Shown: one piece after another, positions 1 to 8,679 of the stretch | How positions within the stretch are numbered: the first letter of the stretch is position 1 | Layout: each line of letters starts with the position of its first letter | NCBI GenBank assembly: GCA_947479535.1 | Contig: CANJZQ010000022.1 | Location: 1-34,458, forward strand | DNA length: 34,458 nt | DNA from: Oligoflexales bacterium | Lineage (GTDB): Bacteria > Bdellovibrionota_B > Oligoflexia > Oligoflexales > RGVZ01 | Direction of reading: 5' to 3' | Notes under the pieces: model-generated | What the model saw: only the letters and a program-made list of their open reading frames with translations | Database searches by the model: none | Told to the model about the DNA's origin: nothing | Position numbers and translations under genes: made by a program

Positions 1-483
1 CGGGTTCAACCCTGCGCGAAGCTCGGCTTCAGAAAGTCCAAGGTCCATCCAAACCGTTTCAAACGACATTGGCTTAGCCTTGAAACCAAGGGCCCGCATG
101 ATTTGGCGCGCGGCTTCCGAATCACGCCACTCGGGCAGCCAACGCCTGCGCCTTAGGATCCGCCGAGGAAAGGTCTGATTAAATAAACGGGCAAAATCCG
201 ACAGCCAAGACTCCGGTGGATTTTCAGAAAACCAAAGGGGGCCACGGTAGAGGTCCACGATATGGACCGGGCCAAGTTTAATTTCTTGAATCGCCATCAA
301 TCCAACGCCTTCGCCATCCCGCTGAATCATTGCCAACCTGGTTGCCTTGCGGTCAAGTAGGCGTGCGGCACGGGCAAATGGCATCGATTGAAGGACATTG
401 AGCCGAGGAATTTTTTCATACAGGCGCCGCCAGTCGGCGACACTGCGATCGGTCCAATCAAATTGCATGATTTGATTTGTCAT
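1..483 (-). CDS. FemAB-like GNAT-fold acyltransferase, N-terminal part (cut by window edge)
   Basis: An open frame reads from an ATG at 483 leftwards through base 1 with no stop, giving the first 161 residues. The translation begins MTNQIMQFDWTDRSV and contains LYRGPLWF in its first half and FETVWMDLGLSEAELRAGLN at the cut edge. The GPLW segment and the late V-x-x-DL-S-x-x-x-L-x-x-x-L pattern are typical of FemAB/FmhB-like proteins, which transfer aminoacyl or acyl groups in the cytoplasm to lipid-linked wall or polysaccharide precursors. The C-terminal half lies outside the window, so substrate cannot be judged. It is divergent from the flippase gene with only 48 bp between the starts, which fits a shared surface-polymer role. 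Family call is fairly secure; exact function is inference. Confidence 0.65.
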   Translation of the reverse strand, partial: MTNQIMQFDWTDRSVADWRRLYEKIPRLNVLQSMPFARAARLLDRKATRLAMIQRDGEGVGLMAIQEIKLGPVHIVDLYRGPLWFSENPPESWLSDFARLFNQTFPRRILRRRRWLPEWRDSEAARQIMRALGFKAKPMSFETVWMDLGLSEAELRAGLNP

Positions 484-531
484 CCCTCTATTCTTTGACC
501 TCCACATAATAATGTAAAGTGGAAACGCCCC

Positions 532-1977
532 ATGTCATACTCGTCACGCATGCAAAAAAAACGAATAGCCTGGACCATGCTGGCAGCCCTTGCCAGTGAA
601 ACCGTCAACAAGGTCGCCCCCCTTCTGACGATGCATTTTGCAGCCTCACGCCTTGGTGCCGCCGGATTTGGTGTTTCCCAATTTGCCCTGTGGCTTCTTG
701 AGTGGGGAATTATACTTGTTTCCTTTGGCTATCCGCAGGCGATTCCTGTTGCCCTGCGTCGCGCCAAAAGCCTCCATGAAAAAAAAGAATTGGCCGGGGC
801 CCTGGTCCTGAACCGTCTCGTTCAGGCCGCCTGCGCAATCCTGGCCATGTGGGTGCTCGTACGGTCCAATCCGGACTATGGTGTCTATTGGCCTGCCGTG
901 GCTTCTTCGCTGTTCATTTTGCTGCTCTCGGCATTTGACATGAGCGGCGTCCTTATTGCAGTTCAACGGGTCGGCACCTACAGCATGATGATGATCGCCT
1001 CGAAATTGGCCAGTCTCTTGGCGGTTTGGATGCTGATCCAATCCACCAGTGATGCAAGCCTCTATGTCCTGATCACGAATGGCGCCAATGGTTTGATTTG
1101 CGTTGGTTCGTTTTTGCTCGCATGGAATTTCCTGGGCCTGTCGATGCCGTCACTTTCCCAAATGCGAAAGGTGTTCCGGCTTTCAGTGCCATTTGCCATC
1201 TCTGTCTTTGCTCTGGTTTTGGTGGAACGGTTTGACCTGTATCTCGTTGAGCGGTCCATGGGTCCTGTGGGGGCGGGCTGGTACTCCGGGCCGACAAAGC
1301 TGATGCAAAGCATCATCCCGTTGATCGCCTCTGTCAGCACGGTTTTTTATTCCGAAATGGTTGGCATTCATGACGCCGGCAGCATGAAAAGGCATCTGAG
1401 GTTCAGCCTTCTCAGCGTCATGCTGTTCATCATGCCCCTCATTGTTGGCACCTGGTTCACCGGGGCAGGGATTTTGAACCTCATTTTCGGAGCTGGCTTT
1501 GAAAGCCAGAGCCACACCCTGTCCATTTTGGTTCTGAACGCATTGGCCCATGCCGTGATTCTTGTGATTGGATTTCAAACGCTTGGCCTGCGCCACAGGA
1601 TGCGTCCCGTTTACAGCGCGTTATTCATCGGCCTGCTTGCCGGGGTGATTATCGGACCGACCCTCGTCAATAATTTCGGCTACGTGGGCGCCGCAGGAGC
1701 CAGCGTGATTTCACGGTGGATTCCTGCCGGAATCATCCTTCTCACAGCCCGCAATGTCGGAGTCGTTGGCTTTCGGGAATTCAGCGGACCAATCTTGCAG
1801 GCAGGACTGCCGGCCCTTGCCATGGGAGTCGTCTTGGCATTGGCGGAACAAGCCGGCGCAAGATCATTGCCGACACTGCTTGGGTTGGGCGCTATCAGTT
1901 ACTTCGTGTTTTTTCTGGCCATCAATCGCAGCGATGCCAAAAAAATCTTCAAAACCATCCTGAGGCAGCGTCAGTAA
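532..1977 (+). CDS. MOP-family flippase (Wzx/MATE-like polysaccharide exporter)
   Basis: This 481-residue protein is almost entirely hydrophobic, with roughly 12-14 membrane segments separated by short basic loops, the usual length and layout of oligosaccharide flippases of the MOP superfamily. The early segment with AASRLGAAGFGVSQFA resembles the first-helix region of Wzx proteins (G-x-x-x-FG-x-x-x). Such proteins move undecaprenyl-linked sugar units across the inner membrane. The start at 532 has only a weak upstream GGAA; a second ATG lies six codons in. The stop overlaps the stop of the convergent ABC-F gene by 7 bp. Divergent from the FemAB-like gene. Substrate (O-antigen, exopolysaccharide or another lipid-linked glycan) cannot be told from the sequence. 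Confidence 0.8.
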   Translation: MSYSSRMQKKRIAWTMLAALASETVNKVAPLLTMHFAASRLGAAGFGVSQFALWLLEWGIILVSFGYPQAIPVALRRAKSLHEKKELAGALVLNRLVQAACAILAMWVLVRSNPDYGVYWPAVASSLFILLLSAFDMSGVLIAVQRVGTYSMMMIASKLASLLAVWMLIQSTSDASLYVLITNGANGLICVGSFLLAWNFLGLSMPSLSQMRKVFRLSVPFAISVFALVLVERFDLYLVERSMGPVGAGWYSGPTKLMQSIIPLIASVSTVFYSEMVGIHDAGSMKRHLRFSLLSVMLFIMPLIVGTWFTGAGILNLIFGAGFESQSHTLSILVLNALAHAVILVIGFQTLGLRHRMRPVYSALFIGLLAGVIIGPTLVNNFGYVGAAGASVISRWIPAGIILLTARNVGVVGFREFSGPILQAGLPALAMGVVLALAEQAGARSLPTLLGLGAISYFVFFLAINRSDAKKIFKTILRQRQ

Positions 1978-3590
1978 AGCGCCTCGCGCATGGCAGCAAT
2001 TGCGGGATCCTCGAGGTACTCGTCGTAGGTCATGATTTTGTCGATGACGCCCTTTGATGTCACTTCCAGAATTCGTGTGGCTACCGTGTTTACGAACTCA
2101 CGATCTTGCGAGGTGAACAGAATCGTACCCTTGTAATTGATTAATCCATTGTTCAGGGCCGTGATCGATTCCAAATCAAGATGGTTGGTCGGTTCGTCCA
2201 TGACGAGAACATTCCCACGCATCATCATCATGCGCGACAACATGCAGCGGACCTTCTCGCCCCCAGAGAGCACGCGTGCTTTTTTCATGGCCTCTTCACC
2301 GCTAAACAGCATCCTGCCCAGAAAGCCCCGGACGTATTCCTCATCCCTCTCGCTGTCTTTGGTTGCATACTGGCGCAGCCAGTCGATCAGATTCAAGTCG
2401 GTGTCAAAGTAGGCCGCGTTGTCTTTTGGGAAATAGGCGCGGGACGTGGTTACGCCCCAGCGGAATTCTCCACTTTTTACCGGCAACTCCCCCATGAGGG
2501 TTTGCATCAGGGCCGAGGCCACCTGACCATCCTTGCCGACGAGGGCGACCTTTTCGCCCTTGCTGATGGTCAAATTGAGGCCCTTGAACATCACCCGTCC
2601 GTTGAGCTCGCCCGTCAGACCCGTGGTGAGAAGCAGGTCTTTTCCAGCCTCGCGCTCCTCGGTGAAATGGACGTGGGGATATTTTCTGGACGAGGGTTTG
2701 ATTTCATCAACACTCAACTTGCTGATCATTTTTTTACGTGATGTGGCCTGGCGGGATTTTGACGCGTTGGCTGAAAAGCGTTCAATGAAGGTCTTGAGTT
2801 CCTTGATCTTGTCCTCTGATTTCCGGTTTTGCTCGCGCTGCTGCTTCAAGGCAAGTTGACTGGCTTGGTACCAAAACGTGTAATTGCCTGTGTACTGCAT
2901 CAATTTTCCGAAATCGATGTCGGCAATGTGGGTGCAGACTTTGTCCAGAAAATGCCGGTCGTGGGAAACAACAACCACGGTATTCTTGAACTCACAAAGG
3001 AATTCTTCGAGCCACATGATTGACGCCATATCCAGGTTGTTGGTCGGTTCGTCGAGCAACAAAATATCCGGATTTCCAAACAGGGCTTGGGCCAAAAGAA
3101 CGCGCACTTTGATGCCGGCGTCCAAGTCCTTCATCAGCATTGCATGGGCTTGGTCCGGAACACCGAGGGAATGGAGCATCTCGCCCGCCTGGGACTCGGC
3201 GTCCCAGCCATTCAATTCGGCGAATCGGGCTTCCAGTTCCGAGGCACGGATTCCGTCCTCGTCGGTGAAGTCTTCCTTTTCATAGAGGGCTTCTTTTTCC
3301 GTCATGACCTCATAGAGAAACTTGTTTCCCATGATGACGGTTTTCAGGACGTTGATTTCGTCAAATTCAAACTGGTTTTGTTTCAGAACAGCAATGCGTT
3401 GGCCCGGCGTGACAAAGACGTCGCCGAAATCCGGTTCAATCTGCCCGGAGAGGATCTTCAAAAAAGTCGACTTGCCGGCACCATTGGCACCAATCAGGCC
3501 ATAGCAGTTGCCGGGCAGGAACTTGACCGTAACGTCCTGAAATAGCGCCCTTTGGCCGTATGAAAGTGATACGTTGCTCGTACTGATCAT
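1971..3590 (-). CDS. ABC-F family ATPase, YbiT type
   Basis: The 539-residue soluble protein has two ATP-binding domains and no membrane segment, as in ABC-F proteins that act at the ribosomal E site. Domain 1 has Walker A GANGAGKS (34-41), Walker B LLLDEPTNNLD (177-187) and switch SHDRHF (209-214). The linker RFSANASKSRQATSR (271-285) is a hallmark of the YbiT group. Domain 2 keeps LSGGE (441-445) and VMDEPTNHLD (463-472), but its Walker A position reads GKDGQVAS (352-359), without the lysine, and the switch His is Gln (SQDREF, 494-499). So one composite ATP site is intact and the other looks dead. GGGAG lies 8 nt before the ATG. Convergent with the flippase and divergent from the GT39 gene. 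Confidence 0.9.
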   Translation of the reverse strand: MISTSNVSLSYGQRALFQDVTVKFLPGNCYGLIGANGAGKSTFLKILSGQIEPDFGDVFVTPGQRIAVLKQNQFEFDEINVLKTVIMGNKFLYEVMTEKEALYEKEDFTDEDGIRASELEARFAELNGWDAESQAGEMLHSLGVPDQAHAMLMKDLDAGIKVRVLLAQALFGNPDILLLDEPTNNLDMASIMWLEEFLCEFKNTVVVVSHDRHFLDKVCTHIADIDFGKLMQYTGNYTFWYQASQLALKQQREQNRKSEDKIKELKTFIERFSANASKSRQATSRKKMISKLSVDEIKPSSRKYPHVHFTEEREAGKDLLLTTGLTGELNGRVMFKGLNLTISKGEKVALVGKDGQVASALMQTLMGELPVKSGEFRWGVTTSRAYFPKDNAAYFDTDLNLIDWLRQYATKDSERDEEYVRGFLGRMLFSGEEAMKKARVLSGGEKVRCMLSRMMMMRGNVLVMDEPTNHLDLESITALNNGLINYKGTILFTSQDREFVNTVATRILEVTSKGVIDKIMTYDEYLEDPAIAAMREALY

Positions 3591-3715
3591 TGAGTGGCTC
3601 CCATGGAGGCCGCAAAATGCCTCTCTTTACGGGAAACCACCAGATAAAATTAAACGTCAGAGTTTCTCAAAACAGGGCGACAGGCCTTGAGACCCCCCGG
3701 GAGTGCATGTAAGAA

Positions 3716-3721
3716 TATAAT
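3716..3721 (+). promoter_or_regulatory. Possible -10 element for the GT39-like gene
   Basis: A perfect TATAAT lies 18 bp before the TTG start at 3740, inside the 149-bp divergent gap between the ABC-F and GT39-like genes (3591-3739). No good -35 at 16-18 bp is seen; TTGAGA at 3687 is 23 bp away. Nothing else is recognised in the gap. Confidence 0.35.
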
Positions 3722-3739
3722 AATACGGGGGAATTTTGT

Positions 3740-5200
3740 TTGACCGGCGTGCACAGACTTCAACTAGCGGAACGCCTTTGCCTCTATGGCATCGGCGCCA
3801 TTTTGCTCGTCTTGCTCTTCAGGCTGCGTGACTCCTTCAGCCTTGATGAGTCGGGTATGATCTACGTCCTGTCTCTCCCCGCCAAGGGGGCGTTTGAGGA
3901 GTACACGCGCAACCTGCCGATGCTCTCCTTGTACGAAGCCTTCATGTGGATTTGGCTGCGCCTTGTCGGGACGACAGAGGCCATGGCTCGACTTCCATCC
4001 ATCGTGTTCTTTCTGGCAACCCTGGTGACTGTCTACCGGATTGCCAGAAGCAGACTTGAGAGAAAACAAGCTTTGCTCACCTGCCTGATTGCCACGGCAA
4101 CCCCACAGATCCAGGTTTTCGCTACCACGGCAAGGCCCTACATGATGACGATTTTATTCTGCGCGCTGTCGATGCAGCAATTTACCAAATGGCAGGAAAA
4201 ATCTGGTGTTAAAAACCTGGTGAATGCTGGTGCATGGCTCGCCGTTTCCATTTTCACAAAAATATTTGCCGCCACCCAGTTGGCCATGATCGCACCACTG
4301 GTGTGGTTCATGGGCAAACGAGAAGACCGATTTAAAAACATGATGGCTGTGATGATTTTACCGGCCATAGCCGTCGCGGTTCAGCTGCCGTTGGTGATTC
4401 ACTTTCAAAAACATGCTCACATGCACATGTTTACCCGGGCACCAGCCGGCCTTGACCACTTCCGACATTTAGTCTTGGAACCCATCTTCACCGTCGAGGT
4501 TTGGGGGGCGATCGCAGCGCTTTTGATCCTGCGCCTGCTGAACCGCCAACGGGATCGGTTCAAAAATTGGAAGTTTTTTTGGGCGCTGGGTTTTATGGCG
4601 TTAACGACTCCCGTTTTTATTGGACTCGCTACTTGGGCCACAGGAACATTTCTACTTTCAGAAAAATATGCCGTTGCCGCCTACCTGCCAGCGATCCTGC
4701 TTGCTGGTTTTCTGGCCGCGACTGCAACACAGTTGAAGTTTGCATTTCCGTTCATTTGCCTTCATCTCGGATTTGTCGGAGCGCTATCCGCTGCAAGCCT
4801 GCCGGCTGAAAAGGAAAATTGGCGCCGGGCATTTCAAATTGCACGCAACATGCAGTCAGAAAGGGCGCCAACGCTGTTGCTTCATACTGGTTTTTTTGAA
4901 TCGCAATTCAAGGATTTCGAGGGCTCTGGATTTCTTTTGTCGCCGGCGCTGGTCTATAACGTGCCCGGTCCAATTCTGGCTGTACCGGCCTATCCCATGG
5001 ATGAAATGATTCCATGGATCGAAAAAAATATTAGACCGCTGGTCAATGCCACTGGAACAAAGCCAATCCTGTTTATATCAAAGAGGCCCATGTCGCAAAA
5101 AAAAGCCCTCCTGATTGCGGAAATGTTGGGTTGGGGGATTACAGGAATTGAATTCGATCAAACTCAAGTTTGGTGGATTTTTCCGTTACCTTTAATATGA
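3740..5200 (+). CDS. GT39-like integral membrane glycosyltransferase (ArnT/PMT family)
   Basis: A 486-residue multi-pass membrane protein. The first periplasmic loop carries FSLDESG, matching the acidic DE motif of GT-C enzymes, followed by TTEAMARLPSIVF and the later ATTARPYMMTILF, both typical of the glycosyltransferase 39 / ArnT / PMT group (the R-P-Y after the fourth helix is characteristic). These enzymes use polyprenyl-phosphate sugars to glycosylate lipids or proteins on the outer face of the inner membrane. About ten hydrophobic segments are followed by a soluble C-terminal region of around 130 residues. The start is TTG with GGGGGA (3727-3732) 7 nt upstream; no ATG is available nearby. 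The photolyase gene follows after 45 bp on the same strand. Acceptor unknown. Confidence 0.75.
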   Translation: MTGVHRLQLAERLCLYGIGAILLVLLFRLRDSFSLDESGMIYVLSLPAKGAFEEYTRNLPMLSLYEAFMWIWLRLVGTTEAMARLPSIVFFLATLVTVYRIARSRLERKQALLTCLIATATPQIQVFATTARPYMMTILFCALSMQQFTKWQEKSGVKNLVNAGAWLAVSIFTKIFAATQLAMIAPLVWFMGKREDRFKNMMAVMILPAIAVAVQLPLVIHFQKHAHMHMFTRAPAGLDHFRHLVLEPIFTVEVWGAIAALLILRLLNRQRDRFKNWKFFWALGFMALTTPVFIGLATWATGTFLLSEKYAVAAYLPAILLAGFLAATATQLKFAFPFICLHLGFVGALSAASLPAEKENWRRAFQIARNMQSERAPTLLLHTGFFESQFKDFEGSGFLLSPALVYNVPGPILAVPAYPMDEMIPWIEKNIRPLVNATGTKPILFISKRPMSQKKALLIAEMLGWGITGIEFDQTQVWWIFPLPLI

Positions 5201-5245
5201 CGCGTTCCCATGGGATTAACCCGTTGAAGATTTTCGTGAGGCCCG

Positions 5246-6766
5246 ATGAAAAAAAACGGCTCTGCGATGGACGCCTCAGGCATCCTTCTTGTTTTTGGAA
5301 ACCAGTTATTCCCCTTGAAGCACCTGCCACCGAGGCAGGGTGTCACCATTTTCATGGCAGAGGACCCTGAACTCTGTACGTACTACCGTTTTCACAAACA
5401 CAAAATTATCCTGTTTTTGGCGGCAATGCGGTCGTGGGCCGACGATGCCCGGGCTGCTGGTTACAAGGTGCACTACATCCCAATCACAGACGCGTCCTCT
5501 CGCAACAAAACCTTCGAGGGAAAACTTTCCGCCTTCATCAAGGTGAATCCTGGCAAGGCGCTGGTCCACTTTGAGATTGAGGACAAGTTCATGGAGAAAA
5601 GGATTCATGAACTTGCCGATCACATGGGACTTCAACACACCGCACTAAAAAGTCCGATGTTCCTGACTGGACGAGACGAGTTCCAGGATTACCTGAAACG
5701 CAGCAAAAAACCGTTTATGAAGACTTTCTATGAACAGCGCCGCAAGCAATCCGGCATTTTGATGACGAGCAGCGGCGAACCCGTTGGCGGCAAGTGGAGT
5801 TTCGACACGGAAAACCGCGAACGCCTGGATCCCGATTTAAAAATCCCGGCCCTTCCGAAAATCAAACACAACAACCACGTCAGGGATGTCAGCGCTGCCG
5901 TGGATGAACTGTTTCCATCGCACCCAGGATCATCTGCTGATTTCTGGTTGCCCGTGACCCTCAAACAAGCCGACTCCTGGCTCGATGACTTCCTCGAGAA
6001 ACGCCTTGAGCATTTTGGACGGTTTGAGGATTCCATCACGTCGCAACACTTCAGCCTTTTCCATTCGGTCCTGTCGCCTGTCATGAACCTCGGACTGTTG
6101 ACTCCGGATGATATTGTCCAAAGGACACTTGAATACGCCAAGGTGAATAAAACCCCGATGAACAGCCTTGAAGGATTTGTCAGGCAAGTCATCGGATGGC
6201 GGGAATTCATCCGCGGCATATACCAAAACTTCAGCGACAAGGAAGAAACGACCAACTTCTTCAACCACACCCGCCGCCTTGGCCCACAGTGGTACTCAGC
6301 CTCGACGGGAATACCGCCCCTGGATGATGCTCTGGCGAAATCCATCAAACACGGATGGGCACATCACATTGAGCGGCTCATGGTCATCAGCTGCCTGATG
6401 CTGTTGTGTGAGATCCATCCACAGGATGTCCACCGGTGGTTTATGGAAATGTATGTCGACTCCTCGGACTGGGTCATGGGTCCGAACGTCTATGGCATGG
6501 GGCAGTTCAGTGATGGGGGAGTGTTCGCAACGAAGCCTTATATCTGCGGATCCAATTATATCCTCAAGATGAGCGACTGGAAAAAGGGTCCTTGGTGCGA
6601 TGCCTGGGATGGGCTTTACTGGAAATTCGTCTCAGAAAAGTTCCAGTACCTGCAGAAGAATCCACGGTTGTCGATTATGGTCGCGGCTTGGAACAAGAAG
6701 GCACCGGCACAGAAGACGGCGCTTCTCGCCTCTGCCGACGCATTCATCCATTCGGTAACAAAATGA
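5246..6766 (+). CDS. Photolyase/cryptochrome, PhrB (bacterial (6-4)) type, lacking Fe-S ligands
   Basis: The 506-residue protein follows the PhrB/FeS-BCP layout: N-terminal alpha/beta antenna domain (LLVFGNQLFP, then FHKHKIILFLAAMRSWAD) and a helical FAD domain with VIGWREFIRGIY, HHIERLMV, NVYGMGQFSDGG and KPYICGSNYILKMSDW. Relatives repair (6-4) photoproducts or sense light and bind FAD plus, usually, a 4Fe-4S cluster through four cysteines. Here the region after KMSDW is shortened to KKGPWCDAWDGLYW and holds only C451; the first ligand position, in TGIPPLDDALAKSI, has no Cys. A cluster therefore seems absent. GAGG lies just before the ATG at 5246, which opens with an A8 run; a second in-frame ATG is at 5267. 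Follows the GT39 gene and may be co-transcribed. Confidence 0.88.
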   Translation: MKKNGSAMDASGILLVFGNQLFPLKHLPPRQGVTIFMAEDPELCTYYRFHKHKIILFLAAMRSWADDARAAGYKVHYIPITDASSRNKTFEGKLSAFIKVNPGKALVHFEIEDKFMEKRIHELADHMGLQHTALKSPMFLTGRDEFQDYLKRSKKPFMKTFYEQRRKQSGILMTSSGEPVGGKWSFDTENRERLDPDLKIPALPKIKHNNHVRDVSAAVDELFPSHPGSSADFWLPVTLKQADSWLDDFLEKRLEHFGRFEDSITSQHFSLFHSVLSPVMNLGLLTPDDIVQRTLEYAKVNKTPMNSLEGFVRQVIGWREFIRGIYQNFSDKEETTNFFNHTRRLGPQWYSASTGIPPLDDALAKSIKHGWAHHIERLMVISCLMLLCEIHPQDVHRWFMEMYVDSSDWVMGPNVYGMGQFSDGGVFATKPYICGSNYILKMSDWKKGPWCDAWDGLYWKFVSEKFQYLQKNPRLSIMVAAWNKKAPAQKTALLASADAFIHSVTK

Positions 6767-6818
6767 CGCGATTGTGCATCAGAACGACGATGCTGACATC
6801 GGAGTCACAAATGGATTG

Positions 6819-6834
6819 TTTCCAGGTCTGGAAA
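6819..6834 (-). other. Short perfect hairpin next to the tRNA 3' end
   Basis: TTTCCAG and CTGGAAA pair with a 2-base centre, 3 bp beyond the encoded CCA of tRNA-Pro. On the tRNA strand it is not followed by a U-tract, so it may act in 3' processing or weak termination rather than being a classic terminator. Confidence 0.35.
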
Positions 6835-6836
6835 AA

Positions 6837-6912
6837 TGGTCGGGGTGACAGGATTCGAACCTGCGACCTCGTCGTCCCGAACGACGCGCGCTACCAACTG
6901 CGCTACACCCCG
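6837..6912 (-). tRNA. tRNA-Pro (anticodon CGG), CCA encoded
   Basis: Read on the minus strand the segment folds as a full cloverleaf: acceptor CGGGGTG paired with CACCCCG, D-stem GCGC/GCGC with loop AGTTGGTA, anticodon stem CGTCG/CGACG around loop TTCGGGA (anticodon CGG, codon CCG), a 5-nt variable loop, and a T-arm with TTCGAAT. The discriminator A is followed by an encoded CCA (6839-6837). The mature body is 73 nt, or 76 with CCA. It lies 45 bp after the amylase stop on the same strand, so it could be read through from that operon. Confidence 0.95.
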
Positions 6913-6923
6913 ATTTGGATGGG

Positions 6924-6941
6924 ATCCCCCGAGGGGATTTT
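6924..6941 (+). terminator. Rho-independent-like terminator on the plus strand
   Basis: ATCCCC (6924-6929) and GGGGAT (6933-6938) form a stem with a CGA loop and are followed by TTT. The T-run is on the plus strand, so it could stop transcripts coming from the GT39/photolyase genes before they enter the amylase gene in antisense. The U-tract is short. Confidence 0.45.
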
Positions 6942-6957
6942 CCTGAAAGAGAGCCGA

Positions 6958-8679
6958 TTATGTACTGCGCTTTTTGCGGGTTGTCGATAGGACAATCATC
7001 GACCCGTCGGTCAGTTCTACCGGCAAAACGCCGCCTTTCACCGAGTATTCACGGCCAGTCAAAATGTCCTCGTAGCGCCCATCGGGCATCGTCAAGTCCC
7101 TGATTTCAAAGCGGTCTGAACCAGTGCGGGGATTTTTCGAGGTCGCGAAGAAAACCTTGTGCTCGCCGTCGACCCGTTCAAACGCCACGATGTGCTTGGT
7201 CAGGTGGACCAGGTGCGTCGAGCCGTAACGCAGGGCCGGATTGGACTTGCGTAGTCCAGCAAGGCGCTGGATCAGTCGGTAGAATTCGTGACCCTCGTCA
7301 AAGGAGCGCATCATCGGACGATTGTAGGGATCGCCGTTGTCGCCGGAAATAAAAAGGTCCTGTTCGAGTCCGTAATAAATGCAGGGAACGCCGCGCATCG
7401 CAAACATCAAGCCAATCGTCTGACGCATGCGGCGGGCTTCAAGGCCTTCCCCACGCAGCCGTGACATGTCGTGATTGTCGATGAAGGTGACCAGGCCACG
7501 GGCATCTCCCAATTCTGGATCGGCAGACCACAGGCGGGGCAACAGGTCAAAGCTGGCGTCTTCCATAAATGCTTTTTTTGCCGCGTAGCGAAGTTCAAAA
7601 TCAAAGAGGGTCATCTTGTTACGGCGGTAAAAATCACGGAAGGTCGGCATACCGGTCCACTCGCCGTAGAATTCTCCGATGTTTTCCATCCGGCCGTAGC
7701 GTTTTTCCAGATAGCCTTCAAGGTCCTGCCAAAACGGAGTCGGGACGTGGCGAACGGCATCAAACCGGAAACCAGCTAGATTTGGAACCTTTTCCATCCA
7801 GAAATCGTGCGAATCATAGAGGTATTTTTTTACCTCCGGAACCGTCTGGTCAAGATCGGCAAGAGACACGAGCTGGTGGTTTTCAAGTTCGAAAGTGTCG
7901 CTGAAGTCTTGGATTGGGCCGTAGGGGTGAAACCAGCCGTCACCGGAATCAAAGCTGGCCATGAATTCACCATTGCGGAAGATGCTGCCGCGACGGGCGG
8001 CTGCCGGAAGTCCTGGGACCGGATTCACACGGCTCAAATACTCCAGACTTTCAAGCGTGGCATTGGCCGGATTGGTGTGGTTGTTCACCGTATCCATGTA
8101 AATGCCAAGTTCTGGTCCTGACTTGCGGCCGAGTTCTTCCATGATGGAAAAATCTTGCGAGCCCTTGTCGGTAAAAAAAGGATTCAGGCGGAAGGCGTCC
8201 GCCATCCAGTAACCGTGGTAGGAGGTGACTTCCACGCGTTTGCCATTTCGGGTGAACGGAACCACCACGTGTTGATTTTCGAAAACCGGCGTCAGCCAAA
8301 GGCGCGTTGCACCAAGGTGCTTGATATAGGGCAGGCGGTTGATGACTCCGCGCAGGTCGCCCCCAAAATACTTCATGAAATTCTGGTGTTTCGGATCGCA
8401 AAACCGGCCTTCGTGAAGGCAGTCGTTGGACGTGTTGCCGTTGGCAAAGCGGTCGATAAAAACCTGGTAGATGACTTCGTTTCCGATGGCTTTCTGTGGG
8501 GTCGACGATGCCGGGTCGTGATGGCGGAACCAGTCGTTGCGTGAAGCACTTTCGACATCTGCGCTACGGTCAATACTAGGAGCGACCGGTGGTCTCGCCT
8601 GGGCGGCGGTTGTGCAAATACCGCACGTCATTGCAAAAACAAAAAACCACTTTGAAATGTTCGACGTCAGATAAATCAT
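6958..8679 (-). CDS. Secreted alpha-amylase family (GH13) glycosidase
   Basis: The 573-residue protein starts with a Sec-type signal (hydrophobic 11-24, likely cleavage after AQA at 28). All GH13 regions can be read: region I MDTVNNH (195-201), region II GFRFDAVRH with nucleophile D307, region III NIGEFYGEW with acid/base E336, and region IV FIDNHD with D404. An opening motif VIYQVFIDRFANGN (69-82) and HGYWMAD are usual in alpha-amylases and cyclomaltodextrinase-like enzymes. It should hydrolyse alpha-1,4-glucans in the periplasm or outside the cell. The ATG overlaps the stop of the upstream GT9 gene by 4 bp (ATGA), so the two are translationally coupled. Exact product specificity (amylase, neopullulanase or other) cannot be settled. 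Confidence 0.9.
   Translation of the reverse strand: MIYLTSNISKWFFVFAMTCGICTTAAQARPPVAPSIDRSADVESASRNDWFRHHDPASSTPQKAIGNEVIYQVFIDRFANGNTSNDCLHEGRFCDPKHQNFMKYFGGDLRGVINRLPYIKHLGATRLWLTPVFENQHVVVPFTRNGKRVEVTSYHGYWMADAFRLNPFFTDKGSQDFSIMEELGRKSGPELGIYMDTVNNHTNPANATLESLEYLSRVNPVPGLPAAARRGSIFRNGEFMASFDSGDGWFHPYGPIQDFSDTFELENHQLVSLADLDQTVPEVKKYLYDSHDFWMEKVPNLAGFRFDAVRHVPTPFWQDLEGYLEKRYGRMENIGEFYGEWTGMPTFRDFYRRNKMTLFDFELRYAAKKAFMEDASFDLLPRLWSADPELGDARGLVTFIDNHDMSRLRGEGLEARRMRQTIGLMFAMRGVPCIYYGLEQDLFISGDNGDPYNRPMMRSFDEGHEFYRLIQRLAGLRKSNPALRYGSTHLVHLTKHIVAFERVDGEHKVFFATSKNPRTGSDRFEIRDLTMPDGRYEDILTGREYSVKGGVLPVELTDGSMIVLSTTRKKRST

Noticed and set aside
5728-6348. 206-residue minus-strand open frame inside the photolyase gene
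   Set aside because: It is antisense to a clear photolyase, is rich in Arg/Ser/Cys in the manner of a shadow frame, and has no domain or ribosome site.
6837-6912. tRNA-Pro as an integration site for a mobile element
   Set aside because: No integrase, no direct repeat of the tRNA 3' end and no foreign-looking genes were seen nearby.
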